NCBI GenBank assembly: GCA_002501855.1
Contig: DAOM01000111.1
Location: forward strand, 23,988-38,765
Length of the DNA: 14,778 bases
Source of the DNA: Candidatus Nitrosopolaris nunavutensis
Lineage (GTDB): Archaea; Thermoproteota; Nitrososphaeria; Nitrososphaerales; Nitrososphaeraceae
Direction of reading: 5' to 3'
Shown here: positions 6,321-13,155 of the stretch, piece by piece
Layout: the number at the start of each line of letters is the position of its first letter
How positions within the stretch are numbered: the stretch's first letter is position 1
Made by a program: the position numbers and the translations under genes
The notes under the pieces: generated by a model
What the model saw: the letters and a program-made list of their open reading frames with translations, nothing else
Told to the model about the DNA's origin: nothing
Databases searched by the model: none

Positions 6321-6566
6321 ATGCGTAGATACAGCGCCGCGTCGAATATAGTATGCCGTATAGCCGGCCCGACCTGATGTTCCACAATTTTCGATAGTAG
6401 TGTCCACTGCTCCGATGTTGTTCATTCCGACTCTTCCATCCTGTTGACCAATTGCAATTCCGTCACGATATGTTATTTGATAGCATTCGTTGCGAAAGCA
6501 ACGCGGTGGATCTGAGCACGACACATTGTAGGTTACTAGTAACGCCGAGGTGATTAGCATCCGCAT
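6288..6566 (-). pseudogene. Degraded secreted small protein
   Basis: A 92-residue minus-strand ORF, ATG at 6566. The N-terminus resembles a weak signal peptide or lipoprotein signal (MRMLITSALLVTYNVSCSDP), followed by a Cys-containing segment (RCFRNECYQ) and a Gly/Asp/Gln-rich part (YRDGIAIGQQDGR) of the kind seen in small exported proteins of these archaea. The final 16 residues or so (VSTHLSLNSIQNIF) are antisense to the end of the 161-residue gene and look unlike the rest, suggesting that a frameshift or deletion removed the true C-terminus. It could still be a functional short protein with a 33-base convergent overlap. Confidence 0.4.
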
Positions 6567-6718
6567 TCAATCCTACACAACAGTTGGCACGAACAGCTAG
6601 TTCCAGGGGTGTTCTATATTCCTATGTCGTTGCATGTGAGCCACCCTGGCATGTCAACAACGTTTTTTGATTTTGCGGGGATGCGATCTGATTTCATTAA
6701 TTTTTATTCTTTCGTGTA

Positions 6719-6741
6719 GGACAAAATAAAAATTTATTCAA
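6719..6741 (-). terminator. T-rich terminator after the cyclase gene
   Basis: Read on the minus strand, nine to thirty bases after the stop codon, the DNA becomes TGAATAAATTTTTATTTTGT. Archaeal termination relies on such U-rich tracts without a hairpin. Confidence 0.4.
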
Positions 6742-6749
6742 TGGCGGAA

Positions 6750-7742
6750 CTAGTATTCCATCAAAAATAGTTTGTAAAGCTGTCCTGTCTGTCTACTGGT
6801 GTACTTCCAATGTTGAATGCGATCCTTTAATTCTCTAAATCTCGTTTTGAGGGTTGGATGAATCAAGTTATAAACGTCTTCTCCTATTGTAATTCTATCA
6901 GGATCGGTGATTGAAGTTATTTTTGCAGCTATGCTAATACAGTAACCCAGAATATCAATTGGAGAACTTTTGTCATGCCCATATTGGACAATTGTGTTTT
7001 CACCTTCATCTATACCTATCTTTATGCTGAGTTCAGGGTAGTCATATTGGTTCAATATAGGGTTGATTCCATTCCTGACTACCGTGATCATTGATTGGGC
7101 ACAGTAGATAGCATTATCACAAGCGAGCAATTTGTTATAGCTTGATGGGAAGAAGGCAATTACTGCATCACCTACGTACTTTAACACGTACCCCTTATGA
7201 CTTTGTATTACCGAGGACATCTCATACGTAAATGCTCTGATTATACTGACTAGCTTATCAACAGGCAAAGTCATACTCATATTGGTTGAACCCACTAAAT
7301 CTACGTACATAATTACGAGTGGAATCTTTGAATTTATGTGATTTAGGAGAAAGGCCTGAGCAGGCTTCAAATTTGAGTCATACTGATAACGCCTCTTCAG
7401 AGCTCTCCACATTCTGTCTTGAGTTTGGGCAACGAGTGTTTCTGTATCAACCGTTACCTTTTGCGGTTCTCCAGAATTACCGCTACTACTACCGCTACTA
7501 CTACCGCTACTACTACCCATTATCATATCTACCATTGAATTCTCACGATTATGGTGGCCTTGATCGGTGTCCTTTTTTTCTACCTTCAACGAGTCCTTTT
7601 TATCAGTATCTTCTTCCACGGAATGCAAATTGACGTAATCAACCTTTATAGTTATATTAGCATCTTGAGAATAGTAACTAATTATGCAGTACGAGAAGAC
7701 TAAAAGTTGCTCGGTCATGATGTAAACAAGTAACACAGACAA
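6750..7742 (-). CDS. Class III adenylate/guanylate cyclase-like protein
   Basis: A 330-residue protein, likely converting ATP to cyclic AMP if active. The catalytic domain covers about 138-300. Metal-binding Asp residues are D148 (MYVDLVGST) and D192 (LKYVGDAVIAFFP). K188, and D263 in IDILG, fit the Lys/Asp pair that selects adenine. The usual transition-state Asn and Arg (VNxAxR) are Ser270 and Lys274 here (CISIAAKI), so activity may be weak or altered. The domain is preceded by a (Ser-Ser-Ser-Gly) repeat at 77-88 and a charged linker. The N-terminus is uncertain: a TTG at 7742 gives a hydrophobic start (LLVYIMTEQLLVFSYCIISY, possibly one membrane helix) and has a TATA box 26 bases upstream, while ATG at 7718 is also possible. 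No HAMP, PAS or receiver domain is seen. The gene is transcribed alone. Confidence 0.85.
   Translation of the reverse strand: MSVLLVYIMTEQLLVFSYCIISYYSQDANITIKVDYVNLHSVEEDTDKKDSLKVEKKDTDQGHHNRENSMVDMIMGSSSGSSSGSSSGNSGEPQKVTVDTETLVAQTQDRMWRALKRRYQYDSNLKPAQAFLLNHINSKIPLVIMYVDLVGSTNMSMTLPVDKLVSIIRAFTYEMSSVIQSHKGYVLKYVGDAVIAFFPSSYNKLLACDNAIYCAQSMITVVRNGINPILNQYDYPELSIKIGIDEGENTIVQYGHDKSSPIDILGYCISIAAKITSITDPDRITIGEDVYNLIHPTLKTRFRELKDRIQHWKYTSRQTGQLYKLFLMEY
7479..7514. repeat. 12-bp coding microsatellite, three copies
   Basis: ACCGCTACTACT is repeated three times without error (7479-7490, 7491-7502, 7503-7514). On the minus strand it encodes the Ser-Ser-Ser-Gly repeats in the linker of the cyclase. 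Since the period is a multiple of three, copy-number change would alter linker length without a frameshift. Confidence 0.85.
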
Positions 7743-7763
7743 ATAATTTGGAATTAACTGATT

Positions 7764-7771
7764 GATTATAA
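7764..7771 (-). promoter_or_regulatory. TATA box of the cyclase gene
   Basis: TTATAATC on the minus strand, centred about 26 bases before the TTG at 7742. A second AT-rich element (7744-7752) would suit the ATG at 7718 instead, so the start is not settled. Confidence 0.4.
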
Positions 7772-7923
7772 CCTTATTATTTTCGGGAAAACTTTTCGCT
7801 AATAATTTATCGTCATTTATTATTAATCCAGTGTCGCATCGTATTTAGCCGGTCAATGGCCTTATATTTGATTGTGATTGTCTCCAAGAGAAGGCCTGGA
7901 TTCAGCTGAGAAATTCTCGCCTT

Positions 7924-8132
7924 TTAAATCAACTGCGGAGGGTATCTAACCGACTTGTCATAACTGATAATAATATAATCGATCCAAACCTCACCGAGTT
8001 CCCATATTCTACCTTTGTAATTCACTCTGTCATCATATTTCGTTGGTGTAGCTCTTTCGCGGCATTCTTTATGATTTTAGCTACATATTCATCTAGTTCT
8101 AGAACACAAGCCAAATCAGAAGGAGAAGACAT
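7924..8132 (-). pseudogene. Small gene split by a one-base frameshift
   Basis: ATG at 8132 opens MSSPSDLACVLELDEYVAKI and IKNAAKELHQRN, then hits TGA at 8022-8024. Shifted by one base near 8038-8045, the sequence continues KYDDRVNYKGRIWELGEVWI and DYIIISYDKSVRYPPQLI to a TAA at 7924-7926. The span is 209 bases, exactly one short of 70 codons, so a single-base deletion explains the break and the intact protein would have 69 residues: a short helix followed by a strand-rich, Tyr/Trp-rich part. The family is not recognised. It could be a recent pseudogene, a sequencing error, or, less likely, programmed frameshifting. Confidence 0.55.
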
Positions 8133-8622
8133 CTCTTTGATTTCATCGTTTCTGCGTTTAAAGGTTAAAATCGTGGCATTAATAATTCAGAGGTCCTAGT
8201 AAAAGTGAGTTGCATATATACTTACATTAGATTAGCTTTCTGCTATATAGAAATTCCTCGACGCGAGATAATCTGATATGATCAAATGTAGACGAATTTT
8301 GTAAGAGTTAGCTTGACTGTTGATCCTTACTCTAATCACGGTAAATTAAAATTACTACGAAACAGCTGTAAAGATTTAGGAACAGTAATACAATGATCTG
8401 GAATTCGACAAGTCACAATCGGATATACTACTCGGATAGAGCGTGCATACGTCATCTTCGTCGGCGCAACTATTGTTAGTACTATTATTTTCATCATTAC
8501 TGTCGCTTGTGTAATATTTGTCAACAATCTGCAACTTATGTTCTCTCGGGTTCAAGTCTAGATTAGTAATTATTGGTTATTAGGAAGTTAATAGACCCGT
8601 ATTCTAGTCGACATTATTAGTA
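8133..8622. other. Gap with no supported gene
   Basis: AT-rich. A plus-strand frame open from about 8396 to 8563 encodes a hydrophobic stretch (FVGATIVSTIIFIITVACVI) but has no start codon. The 63-residue minus-strand ORF at 8336-8527 is antisense to it and has no promoter. A T-loop-like GGGTTCAAGTC at 8548-8558 is not part of a foldable tRNA. Confidence 0.4.
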
Positions 8623-9366
8623 TCAAAGCTTGATTCCTTGATTTTGAAAAATAATTGTTTCTTGAGGCCTAGCAGGATGAGATATTATGTGAACAGAAAG
8701 ATCATTTTCGTTAAGCATTTCTACATATAATTTAACAACACTTTTCCCCCTTAAAAGTCGGTTGCTGGATGGTGACTGAATCCAGTCTTTACTTTTTTTG
8801 TAGCGAATCATGCTTGTAGCAAGAATAGGAACCTGCAAAGTTACCCCGTGCTTCACGAGTAACATGAGGAATATCGATAGTAAATGGTTTACGTTACTGA
8901 GTCCAAGTCCAGACTCGATATTGATTTTTTTATAATATAAGTTGAAGAAAGAATTCACAGAATCAAAAATTACAATACAAGATTCAGCCATTGAATTTAT
9001 GACGTTATTTAAAATTGATTCAAAGTTGCCCTCGGTAGGAAGGTAAATAGTGATGCTCTTGCGAATATCCTCTATTATTAGTGGAGTAGCAACGCGTGTC
9101 GCTGTTGTTCCCGCTGCCGTTACTATAGTCAACTCCTTTAATAACAATCCGGCCTTCACATACGCACTGAACGTCGTATCCAAGTCTATGTAACTTACTT
9201 TATTTTTAAAAGTGTAAGGGGACCGCTGTTGCTCCTGCTCCTGCACTCTGCCAAGGCAACATCGTGACGCAAGCATAGCAGTAAAACAAAGTTTCGCGTA
9301 GGGGTCGTTAAATATAAGTGCATTCAAACCCGCGATGCTGAGGATATCGTTATAGACACCGTCCAC
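8623..9366 (-). CDS. RecA/RadA-like protein lacking a P-loop
   Basis: A 247-residue protein, GTG start at 9366; the next in-frame ATG is residue 31, within the core. The fold pattern follows the archaeal RadA/Rad55 (RecA superfamily) core: a strand with YIDLDTTFSAY at 59-69 (compare YIDTEGTF in RadA), a Walker B strand SCIVIFDSVNSFF at 129-141 with D135, an LATSMIR strand at 182-188 in the place of RadA's VTNQV, and a C-terminal hairpin RLLRGKSVVKLYVEM...ISHPARPQETIIFQNQGI like RadA's core end. The Walker A region is degenerate: LIFNDPYAKLCFTAML (17-32) replaces GxxxxGKT. It therefore probably does not bind ATP in the usual way and may act as a regulatory partner of an active recombinase. It is divergent from the aminotransferase gene with only 36 bases between starts. 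Confidence 0.65.
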   Translation of the reverse strand: MDGVYNDILSIAGLNALIFNDPYAKLCFTAMLASRCCLGRVQEQEQQRSPYTFKNKVSYIDLDTTFSAYVKAGLLLKELTIVTAAGTTATRVATPLIIEDIRKSITIYLPTEGNFESILNNVINSMAESCIVIFDSVNSFFNLYYKKINIESGLGLSNVNHLLSIFLMLLVKHGVTLQVPILATSMIRYKKSKDWIQSPSSNRLLRGKSVVKLYVEMLNENDLSVHIISHPARPQETIIFQNQGIKL

Positions 9367-9370
9367 GGTT

Positions 9371-9378
9371 GTATATTA
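9371..9378 (+). promoter_or_regulatory. TATA box of the aminotransferase gene
   Basis: GTATATTA is centred 29 bases before the ATG at 9403 and lies only five bases from the start codon of the divergent RecA-like gene. Confidence 0.5.
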
Positions 9379-9394
9379 TGGTGAGCGGAGGCAG

Positions 9395-9402
9395 GATATA
9401 TA
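9395..9402 (-). promoter_or_regulatory. TATA box of the RecA-like gene
   Basis: TTATATAT on the minus strand is centred about 32 bases before the GTG at 9366 and directly abuts the ATG of the aminotransferase gene. The two divergent promoters interlock, so TBP/TFB binding at one should compete with transcription from the other. Confidence 0.5.
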
Positions 9403-10710
9403 ATGGATTATGAAGCGTTGCGTGGGGATGGCGGCACAGATAAAATCGATCCCTATGACATTATTGAATCAGACTCTATTCGCAGAGATTTCCCAGTCAC
9501 GCACAGGAAGGTTTACATGAATAACGGAGCGATCGCTCCTACGCCACTGTCCACGATCAAATCAATTACTGATTTTCTTGTGAAATCCTCTGAGGGTGGA
9601 CCCGGTTCCACTTTTATTTCCGAATATATAACTTCCTTGATGAAGGAGCTTCGTACGAGAATTACACATCTGATAAATTGCGAACCTGAAGATGTAATAT
9701 TTACACAAAGTACAACGGAGGGCCTCAATTACGTTTCCAGCGGTATAAACTGGAGTAGAAAAACAAATGACAGTATTATTGTAAGAGGAGGAACTCATGA
9801 ACATTATGCAAATTATCTCCCCTGGCTACAAGTATCAAAAAGAAAGGGTATAAAACTACACGAGCTGAAGATTGACGAAAATGGATATTTTGAACTGGAG
9901 GAGCTAGAGGCTCTTCTCAAAAAGACTAACAACGGAAACCATAATAATAAAAGTAATAGGGGTAGCACAACTTTGATTACGTTGAGCCATGCACTTTATA
10001 ATAATGGCTCGATAATGCCAGTTACTGATGTTGGTAAAATTGCTAGGGAAAACCAGGCCCTGTTTTGTATAGACGCTGCCCAGACAGTAGGTTCGATTTG
10101 CGTAGATGTAAAGAAAATCGGCTGCGACTTTATGGCATTTCCGGCATTCAAATGGATTTGCGGCCCTGTCGGCATGGGAATATTCTATTGCAATAAGAAA
10201 GCTGCAGAATTTTTGGTCCCTCATTTCATCGGAGGAGAATCTGCCACACTTTCAGTAGATGAAAAACAAAAGCAAAAGAAAGTAATAACCTATGCAGATG
10301 GTCCGGAGAGATTTCAAGCTGGTTTTCGTAACTATGGTGGCGTTGCAGGAATGGAGTCTTCAGTTCGTTATATTTTACGCTTAGGTATAGAAAATATTCG
10401 TAAGAAAAATTTAAAGATAGCCAATGTTCTGCGAGATGAACTCGCTAAAATTCCTAATATAAAAATTCATGGGCCTGACGATGAAAACTTGAGGACATCT
10501 ATTGTCTCGTTTTCTCCGGTTTCATCCTCCTCTACTTACTCAAGAGTAGATTCCAGAACCATTGTAAATAAACTCGAACAAAACGAGATAATATTTGCTG
10601 AAAGAGATATAGGAGGTGGAATGAAGGCGGTGAGGGCAGCGCCCCACTTTTTCAATACAGAAGAAGAAGCAGTGCGCGCAGCCCGTTATTTAAAAGACAT
10701 TCTAAAGTGA
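9403..10710 (+). CDS. PLP-dependent class V aminotransferase-fold enzyme
   Basis: A 435-residue protein of the class V aminotransferase/cysteine desulfurase-like family, fold type I. Visible landmarks: YMNNGAIAPTP at 38-48 near the N-terminus; TQSTTEGLNYV at 101-111 for phosphate binding; THEHYANYLPW at 131-141 with His134 stacking on the cofactor; LSHALYNNGSIMPV at 194-206; the Asp that pairs with the pyridine nitrogen, D224 in CIDAAQTVGS; and the Schiff-base Lys250 in FKWICGPVGMG. The Cys-bearing loop of SufS/CsdB desulfurases is not seen; the C-terminal part reads AERDIGGGMKAVRAAPHFFN, like isopenicillin-N-epimerase-type relatives. An aminotransferase, epimerase or lyase is therefore more likely than a desulfurase. 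The substrate is unknown. Two low-complexity insertions (NNGNHNNKSNRG, PVSSSSTYS) are local additions. It is monocistronic, with its own TATA box. Confidence 0.88.
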   Translation: MDYEALRGDGGTDKIDPYDIIESDSIRRDFPVTHRKVYMNNGAIAPTPLSTIKSITDFLVKSSEGGPGSTFISEYITSLMKELRTRITHLINCEPEDVIFTQSTTEGLNYVSSGINWSRKTNDSIIVRGGTHEHYANYLPWLQVSKRKGIKLHELKIDENGYFELEELEALLKKTNNGNHNNKSNRGSTTLITLSHALYNNGSIMPVTDVGKIARENQALFCIDAAQTVGSICVDVKKIGCDFMAFPAFKWICGPVGMGIFYCNKKAAEFLVPHFIGGESATLSVDEKQKQKKVITYADGPERFQAGFRNYGGVAGMESSVRYILRLGIENIRKKNLKIANVLRDELAKIPNIKIHGPDDENLRTSIVSFSPVSSSSTYSRVDSRTIVNKLEQNEIIFAERDIGGGMKAVRAAPHFFNTEEEAVRAARYLKDILK

Positions 10711-10798
10711 TCACTATAATGTGTCTCTCGTGCTTGTGGAGGTTTTATGCTCATTTTTGCGTAGTCGCAGTTAGTGATTACTGTTATGATAGTCGATA

Positions 10799-11068
10799 TC
10801 AGAGATCCAGCTGCTGTCTTTTGCCTTTCTCTCCTTGACCCTCGATGACTATCATGGTCAAAGTCGACCTTACTTTATCAATTCTTCTTACATGCCACGT
10901 AATAGTTTCTCGCAGTTTGTCCATTGTTTCTGATTTGATCTTTAGTATAATATCATAAACCCCGTACACCCCGCTGACTTCAATAACCTCTGTCAATTTT
11001 TTTAACTCTTTTATGATTTCTTCCTCAGAACCAAGATCACAGTTAATTAAGACATATGCTGTTGGCAT
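10799..11068 (-). CDS. Stand-alone Lrp/AsnC ligand-binding (RAM) domain protein
   Basis: An 89-residue protein from ATG at 11068 (MPTAYVLINCDLGSEEEIIK). A GTG at 11086 would add six residues, but the TATA-like TTTAATAA 28 bases before the ATG favours the shorter form. It has the beta-alpha-beta-beta-alpha-beta pattern of the AsnC effector domain (PF01037): AYVLINCDLG, a helix, VIEVSGVYGVYDIILKI with the usual G-x-Y-D turn, a helix (METITWHVRRI region) and STLTMIVIEG. The DNA-binding helix-turn-helix is absent. Such small proteins form octameric or dimeric rings that may bind amino acids and modify full-length Lrp proteins. It is convergent with the aminotransferase gene (88-base gap) and divergent from the formamidase-like gene. 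Confidence 0.88.
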   Translation of the reverse strand: MPTAYVLINCDLGSEEEIIKELKKLTEVIEVSGVYGVYDIILKIKSETMDKLRETITWHVRRIDKVRSTLTMIVIEGQGEKGKRQQLDL

Positions 11069-11092
11069 CTTATATAATATTTTCACGGCAGT

Positions 11093-11100
11093 TATTAAAC
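11093..11100 (-). promoter_or_regulatory. TATA box of the RAM-domain gene
   Basis: TTTAATAA on the minus strand, centred about 28 bases before the ATG at 11068. A second TATA-like TTATATAA (11070-11077) is too close to that ATG to serve it. Confidence 0.4.
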
Positions 11101-11320
11101 TCTTTTCAATCCCTGCCTTAAATTTAGTAATTTGCTAAAGAAATATGACGGCTTATACTACGTGACCAAGGCTTCAGAATCAACCAGGTCTGTTTCTGCC
11201 TTCCTTTTGTTTGTTCGGAGCCATAAAACTCTCCCTCTATACTATATACAAAACGACACTACAAGCCTATCCAACATGCTTTTGTTATTGTAAGCAAATT
11301 ATAGACATTTTCGAGATCTG

Positions 11321-11328
11321 ATTAATAC
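11321..11328 (+). promoter_or_regulatory. Possible TATA box of the formamidase-like gene
   Basis: ATTAATAC is centred about 33 bases before the ATG at 11358, which would give a leader of several bases. A weak match. Confidence 0.3.
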
Positions 11329-11357
11329 TTGTGATGTCATTAATATAACACACGATT

Positions 11358-12020
11358 ATGAAGGTCATCGATCTTACTCATGAAATTTCCCCGGGCATCA
11401 GGGTTTTTCCTGGATCTCCACAGCCTGCCTTTATTAAGTGGTCGAAATTCGATACCCATGGCTATGATTCGGAAGTGATGTTTTTGAGTACCCATACTGG
11501 AACTCACATGGACGCTCCTTGTCATTTTACTCTTAACGGTAAAAGTATAGATCAGATTGATGTTAATAGATTTATTTGCAAGGATGCACTACTACTGAAG
11601 ATTGAGAAAGAAACAAACGAGCTGATTACTCGCGGCGATATCATGGATTGCGGGGTTAACATCGAAAAGAATGATAGCATAATATTCGATACAGGGTGGG
11701 AAAAGCATTACGACAAAAAGGAGAATCAAAAAACTGAACATTATATTATGGCTAACCCGGGTCTTGGAGCAGATGCCTCACAGTTCCTTGTCGAGAGCAA
11801 GGTAAATGCCGTTGCATTAGATAGTCCGAGTATCGATGCCGGTACAGATCATAATTTTATATCTCATAAAATTTTGTTGTCTAATAATGTTTTAGTAATA
11901 GAGAACCTTTGTAATTTAGAGAAATTGAGTAGTGGGCAACGGTTTACTTTTATAGTTACCCCCCTTAAACTAGTCCATGCAACAGGATCACCTATACGTG
12001 CAATTGGTATCGTCGAATGA
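11358..12020 (+). CDS. Metal-dependent cyclase-family hydrolase (KynB-like)
   Basis: A 220-residue protein of the cyclase family PF04199, whose best-known member is kynurenine formamidase (KynB), which hydrolyses N-formylkynurenine with two bound metal ions. The signature HxGTHxDxPxH is complete: H46-T-G-T-H50-M-D52-A-P-C-H56. Other family landmarks are IDLTHEISPGIRVFPGSP at 4-21, the DTGW turn at 111-114, the LDSPSIDAG segment at 155-162, and H170 and E182 (late metal or active-site residues). Length is normal for the family. The exact substrate cannot be read: other tryptophan-catabolism genes are not in view, and many archaeal members act on unknown amides or lactones. It is divergent from the RAM-domain gene, so an amino-acid-responsive link is conceivable but unproven. 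Confidence 0.88.
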   Translation: MKVIDLTHEISPGIRVFPGSPQPAFIKWSKFDTHGYDSEVMFLSTHTGTHMDAPCHFTLNGKSIDQIDVNRFICKDALLLKIEKETNELITRGDIMDCGVNIEKNDSIIFDTGWEKHYDKKENQKTEHYIMANPGLGADASQFLVESKVNAVALDSPSIDAGTDHNFISHKILLSNNVLVIENLCNLEKLSSGQRFTFIVTPLKLVHATGSPIRAIGIVE

Positions 12021-12209
12021 ATTACATGTCATGGATAGAATCAGGTATGTACACTTCAGTTAGGTATTGATAATGTGGATATAGATTATTGTACATCGAA
12101 AACCATTTCTATAGCAAAGATTTTCTGATACTAGCAATGTCTCTGGCTGAACACACCATATTTTAGATGATCATCAGTGAAGAACATGAAAAGTGCCTAC
12201 AGTTGAAAG

Positions 12210-12410
12210 ATGGGACGCAATTTGGGAGAAAAGATTCGTCCTAGTCTTGAAACTATTGCAAAAAAGGTTGATGAGAAAAAGAGAGCGTATGCTGAATCCA
12301 AATCCGTTCTCTTGAATTACCCGCAGCTTTCAACACTGCATCATGCTCCTTGTTGTTTGCATGATCCTGTCCTGAAGAAATCTCCTCAACAGCTCTCTAC
12401 TCCTGACTGA
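12210..12410 (+). CDS. Doubtful ORF with charged N-terminal helix
   Basis: A 66-residue ORF, ATG at 12210. The first 34 residues (MGRNLGEKIRPSLETIAKKV, then DEKKRAYAESK) read like a charged helix. The remainder (STLHHAPCCLHDPV) is unusual and may be out of frame; on the opposite strand the same bases read EEISSGQDHANNKEHDAVLK and AAGNSRERIW, which also looks protein-like. No good TATA box was found at the right distance. It could be a small gene, a frameshifted one, or two overlapping remnants. Confidence 0.3.
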   Translation: MGRNLGEKIRPSLETIAKKVDEKKRAYAESKSVLLNYPQLSTLHHAPCCLHDPVLKKSPQQLSTPD

Positions 12411-12450
12411 ATTTGCAACTGCAAAACAATAAGTTGTCATAATTTATTTA

Positions 12451-12643
12451 TCAGGTAAAATATCCAATCTGAATGCCTGTAAAGTCAATTGAGACAAGAG
12501 GTTCATCTCCAACTATCCATGCGTCAAGCCCAGGTTGCACTACACCACCATCGTTATGACCACACATTCACTCTGATTTTTCAGGAAATTATATACTGAG
12601 AATGCGGAGCCATCTCCGCCCTGGTTCAGTTTAGAGTATTCAT
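12451..12643 (-). pseudogene. Broken small gene, coupled to the membrane gene before it
   Basis: ATG at 12643 overlaps the stop of the preceding minus-strand gene as ATGA. The start frame ends after five codons, but a second frame reads SKLNQGGDGSAFSVYNFLKN and QSE, and a third reads CGHNDGGVVQPGLDAWIVGD and EPLVSIDFTGIQIGYFT up to a TGA at 12451-12453. The span is 193 bases, two short of 65 codons, consistent with two one-base deletions in a gene of 64 residues. It is a soluble, Gly/Asp-rich protein of unrecognised family. The third frame alone has an ATG (MCGHNDGG...) and could encode 38 residues. Confidence 0.45.
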
Positions 12644-13027
12644 TTTTTCGGAACCAATCTTAGTATACCTAGTCCCATTATGATATAACCCACTATTACT
12701 ACAGCTAAGAACGAACTTTGAATGGCTGTCAGTCCTCCCTTAGCTATTGCTACTGCTCCCAAAACCGACGTCCCAGTAACTGCACCACCTGCTATAAGCA
12801 AAATGGTTGTTACCTTTGACTTTTCTCTAATCCCAATCCCAGAAGAAAGGAAGAACAAAATTATTGGTGATGAGCCAAATATCATCCACGCTGAACTGCA
12901 TTCATTGGCAAGAAGCCTTGTTTCCCTTGTCCTACAGCTGCGTCAGTAATGTATGCCAGTACTAATGCCATCGCAACGATTGCTAGTACTTCAGAAATTT
13001 TCTGTCTTCGAACATTGTCTTGTACAT
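12640..13027 (-). pseudogene. Frameshifted four-helix membrane protein
   Basis: The 3' part is an 81-codon frame (12640-12885), but upstream frames supply the N-terminus: ATG at 13027 gives MYKTMFEDRK, the next frame KISEVLAIVAMALVLAYITD and AAVGQGKQGFLPMNA, then SSAWMIFGSSPIILFFLSSG. Breaks lie near 13001-13005 (an A run) and 12917-12921. The span is 388 bases, two short of 130 codons, so two one-base deletions restore a 129-residue protein with four hydrophobic segments: VLAIVAMALVLAYI, MIFGSSPIILFFLSSGIGI, TTILLIAGGAVTGTSVLGAVAI and FLAVVIVGYIIMGLGILRLV. An alternative ATG at 13015 fits the TATA-like TTATAA near 13047 better. The family is unknown. The last ORF could still be translated from ATG 12882 onward as a shortened protein. 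Confidence 0.55.
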
Positions 13028-13155
13028 TGTTATATTGTTATCTTATAATATCTTGTAATTCCCTTATTTATCGTAGTATGCATCTGCCAATTATAATGAC
13101 TAACATAACTTCGTGTAATCGATAACGTCCTCGTGGATCATGGGTCTTGCGAGTC

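Noticed and set aside
7319..7633. Plus-strand ORF with Tyr-Arg-Tyr-Tyr repeats
   Set aside because: It is the antisense reading of the 12-bp repeat in the cyclase linker.
8336..8563. Hydrophobic ORFs on both strands
   Set aside because: The plus-strand frame has no start codon, the minus-strand ORF no promoter, and each is the antisense of the other; neither can be preferred.
8540..8575. Possible tRNA because of GGGTTCAAGTC
   Set aside because: The flanks do not form a T-stem (CTCGG has no partner) and no acceptor stem or anticodon arm can be drawn.
9513..10224. Three minus-strand ORFs inside the aminotransferase gene
   Set aside because: Shadows of a clearly real gene with intact catalytic motifs.
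12722..12949. 75-residue plus-strand ORF
   Set aside because: Antisense to the frameshifted four-helix membrane protein, whose minus-strand frames give coherent membrane segments and a length consistent with two deletions.
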